A stretch of DNA of 7,113 nt, taken from an uncultured Rickettsiales bacterium. GTDB taxonomy: Bacteria; Pseudomonadota; Alphaproteobacteria; Rickettsiales; UBA1997. Shown here one piece after another: positions 5,788-7,113 of the stretch. The stretch's first letter is position 1. Each line of letters starts with the position of its first letter. The notes under the pieces were generated by a model, which ran no database searches, had not been told where the DNA came from, and saw nothing but the letters and a program-made list of their open reading frames with translations. A program made the translations under genes and the position numbers. The stretch covers positions 1-7,113 of the forward strand of contig CALBSF010000095.1 in assembly GCA_937927795.1 (NCBI GenBank), read 5' to 3'.

Positions 5788-6626
5788 AAATCATAGTTGC
5801 AAATTGGAAAATGAACTCATCTATTGACGATGCTGACGCGTGGCTTGCTGAGTTTAAAAATAAATTTTACGTTAATTTAGAAAAACTAAAAGATAGAGAA
5901 ATAGTTCTTTGTCCGCCAGTTTACATGATTGATTATCTTGATGGTGGTTTGGTAAGTGACGGCTTGGAAGAAATAGAAGAAATTGCAAAAAAAGAAGGTC
6001 GCAATTTTTCACAATTTTCTGGTGATGAGGTGAAAAAAATTGTCATTGAAGAAAGACCAATTAGGCTTGGTGCGCAAGATTGTCATTTTAAATTAGAAGG
6101 TTCTTTTACCGGAGAGATTAGTCCAAAAATGTTAGCTGAAATTGGCTGCGAATATGTTATTTTGGGGCATAGTGAAAGAAGACAAAATAATTTTGAAACT
6201 GATGAATTAATATCACAAAAAACACAGGCGGCAATTTCTCAAGAAATAGTTCCGATAGTTTGCGTTGGCGAAACAATTGAAATTAGAAATCAAAATCAAC
6301 ATCTAGATTTTATTGCAAAACAAGTTAAAAATTCGGTGCCGCAAAATTTAAAAATTGATACTTTGATTATTGCTTATGAGCCAGTGTGGTCAATTGGAAG
6401 TGGCGTTATTCCAACTAACGAACAAATTGCAGAAGTAACAAAATTAATTAAAGAAATTATCAAAAAAGATTTTGCTGATACAATACAAACTTGTTTTGTG
6501 CTTTATGGCGGCTCGGTTTCATCACAAAATTCGGGAGCAATTTTGGCAATTGAGGGAGTTGATGGATTATTGGTGGGTAAGGCAAGTCTTGATGCGGAAG
6601 AGTTTGTGAATATTTGTTTATCTTGA
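5784..6626 (+). CDS. tpiA: Triosephosphate isomerase with a loop insertion
   Basis: The enzyme interconverts dihydroxyacetone phosphate and glyceraldehyde 3-phosphate in glycolysis and gluconeogenesis, in the cytoplasm. The catalytic residues are all visible: Asn7 and Lys9 in ANWKMN, His129 in ILGHSERR, and Glu199 in AYEPVWSIGSG, whose following residues form flexible loop 6. The loop-7 motif YGGSV (241-245) and the phosphate-binding GVDGLLVGKASLD (258-270) are intact. At 280 aa it is longer than the usual 250 or so. Most of the excess is a charged stretch of about 30 residues at about 54-91, between CPPVYMIDYL and RLGAQDCH, in the beta2-beta3 region. Loop 6 has Ser at two places where Ala and Thr are usual, a common mild variant. 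The start ATG overlaps the rnd stop by four bases. A 26-bp hairpin begins 12 bases after the stop. Confidence 0.96.
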   Translation: MKIIVANWKMNSSIDDADAWLAEFKNKFYVNLEKLKDREIVLCPPVYMIDYLDGGLVSDGLEEIEEIAKKEGRNFSQFSGDEVKKIVIEERPIRLGAQDCHFKLEGSFTGEISPKMLAEIGCEYVILGHSERRQNNFETDELISQKTQAAISQEIVPIVCVGETIEIRNQNQHLDFIAKQVKNSVPQNLKIDTLIIAYEPVWSIGSGVIPTNEQIAEVTKLIKEIIKKDFADTIQTCFVLYGGSVSSQNSGAILAIEGVDGLLVGKASLDAEEFVNICLS

Positions 6627-6638
6627 AATTGTGCATTA

Positions 6639-6696
6639 AAACTGTCATCTCGAACGTAAGTGAGAGATCCCTCACTTACGTTCGAGATGACAGTTT
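6639..6696. repeat. Perfect 26-bp palindrome with a 6-nt loop, dispersed-repeat family member 2
   Basis: Arms 6639-6664 and 6671-6696 are exact reverse complements, with loop AGATCC at 6665-6670. With one mismatch the pairing extends to 6634-6701 (CATT/AATG). The left arm AAACTGTCATCTCGAACG... aligns with the core of the palindrome at 734-765. No T-tract follows on the + strand, so it is not a classical terminator, although a hairpin this strong between tpiA and fumC could affect readthrough or stabilise the tpiA transcript 3' end. Confidence 0.95.
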
Positions 6697-6744
6697 GAAT
6701 GTAAAAGTAATGGGTAAACCAAAAGTTAAAAATTTAAAAAAACT

Positions 6745-7113
6745 ATGACTAAAGATTTTCGTATTGAAACTGATTCATTCGGTGAAATTAAAGTTCCTGC
6801 AGATGCTTATTATGCGGCGCAAACACAAAGAAGTGTGCAAAATTTTCCGATCTGCAATGATAATGCTGGGCATAAAATGCCAAAAGAAGTTATTAGGGCG
6901 ATGTTGCTAGTAAAAAAAGCAGCGGCACTTGCAAATAAAGACTTAATGGCGCTTGATGCAAAATCAGATGAATTTAAAAAATTTTCACCAGATTTGGCAG
7001 ATAAAATTGTTGAAGCAGTTGATATTATTTTAGCGAAATTTGATTGGTTTTATGAAAATCATTTTCCTTTGGTGGTTTGGCAAACTGGCTCTGGAACGCA
7101 AACCAACATGAAT
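6745..7113 (+). CDS. fumC: Class II fumarate hydratase, N-terminal part (runs off the window)
   Basis: The iron-independent fumarase interconverts fumarate and malate in the TCA cycle, working as a cytoplasmic tetramer. The 123 visible codons begin MTKDFRIETDSFGEIKVPAD and continue YYAAQTQRSVQNFPI, the conserved N-terminus of the FumC/aspartase superfamily. They end in VWQTGSGTQTNMN, the first conserved active-site segment (SGTQTNMN). DSFGEI and FPI with this spacing favour fumarase over aspartase. Ala in YYAAQTQRS replaces the more usual Gly. Only about a quarter of the usual 460 or so residues is present, because the window ends mid-gene; no frameshift is visible. No clear Shine-Dalgarno precedes the ATG, whose upstream is A-rich. 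The gene lies 118 nt after tpiA on the same strand, with the palindrome between them. Confidence 0.95.
   Translation, partial: MTKDFRIETDSFGEIKVPADAYYAAQTQRSVQNFPICNDNAGHKMPKEVIRAMLLVKKAAALANKDLMALDAKSDEFKKFSPDLADKIVEAVDIILAKFDWFYENHFPLVVWQTGSGTQTNMN

Noticed and set aside
6639..6696. Rho-independent terminator of tpiA
   Set aside because: The stem is strong but no T-run follows on either strand, and its sequence matches another repeat copy at 717-830, so a repeat element explains it better.
6710..6748. 12-codon open frame (MGKPKVKNLKKL) overlapping the fumC start by ATGA-type geometry
   Set aside because: Possible leader peptide, but it is a Lys/Leu string expected by chance in A-rich DNA, with no Shine-Dalgarno and no attenuator structure after it.

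Overview
The window is AT-rich DNA from a bacterium that is probably alphaproteobacterial. It may belong to a host-associated, Rickettsiales-like lineage. This placement is inferred from the GHCDERGTREYN-type Pal signature, from RNase D with an HRDC domain, and from the low GC content and interspersed palindromic repeats. No rRNA or other taxonomic marker is present.

Layout. (1) Positions 1-484 hold the last codons of an unknown upstream gene, a 122-aa two-helix membrane protein that resembles DUF2335 proteins, and a hairpin after it. (2) Positions 485-838 have no supportable gene. They hold a 10-bp inverted repeat, a C/A-rich satellite with eight perfect CCTAAA copies, and a 49-bp-arm imperfect palindrome whose outer arms are copies of the neighbouring satellite unit. 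(3) On the minus strand, pal (peptidoglycan-associated lipoprotein) is followed after 18 nt by a 230-aa orphan protein. That protein's C-terminus appears to have been cut by a one-base frameshift in an A5 run. (4) Divergent from pal is an 805-aa orphan protein with a Pro-Ala N-terminus, a hydrophobic centre and a proline/tyrosine-rich tail. (5) Tightly behind it are rnd (RNase D, 11-nt gap) and tpiA (triosephosphate isomerase, ATGA overlap), so these three genes look like one transcription unit. (6) A perfect 26-bp hairpin follows, related to the palindrome in region 2. (7) The first 123 codons of fumC (class II fumarase) run off the right end.

The recognisable genes cover envelope integrity (pal), stable-RNA processing (rnd), glycolysis/gluconeogenesis (tpiA) and the TCA cycle (fumC). 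The two unrecognised proteins flank pal and one shares an operon with core genes. No defence system, CRISPR array, transposase or RNA gene is visible. The most notable features are the two related palindromes, whose arms show compensatory changes, the hexamer satellite, the probable frameshift, and the large orphan protein with a tyrosine motif in its tail.
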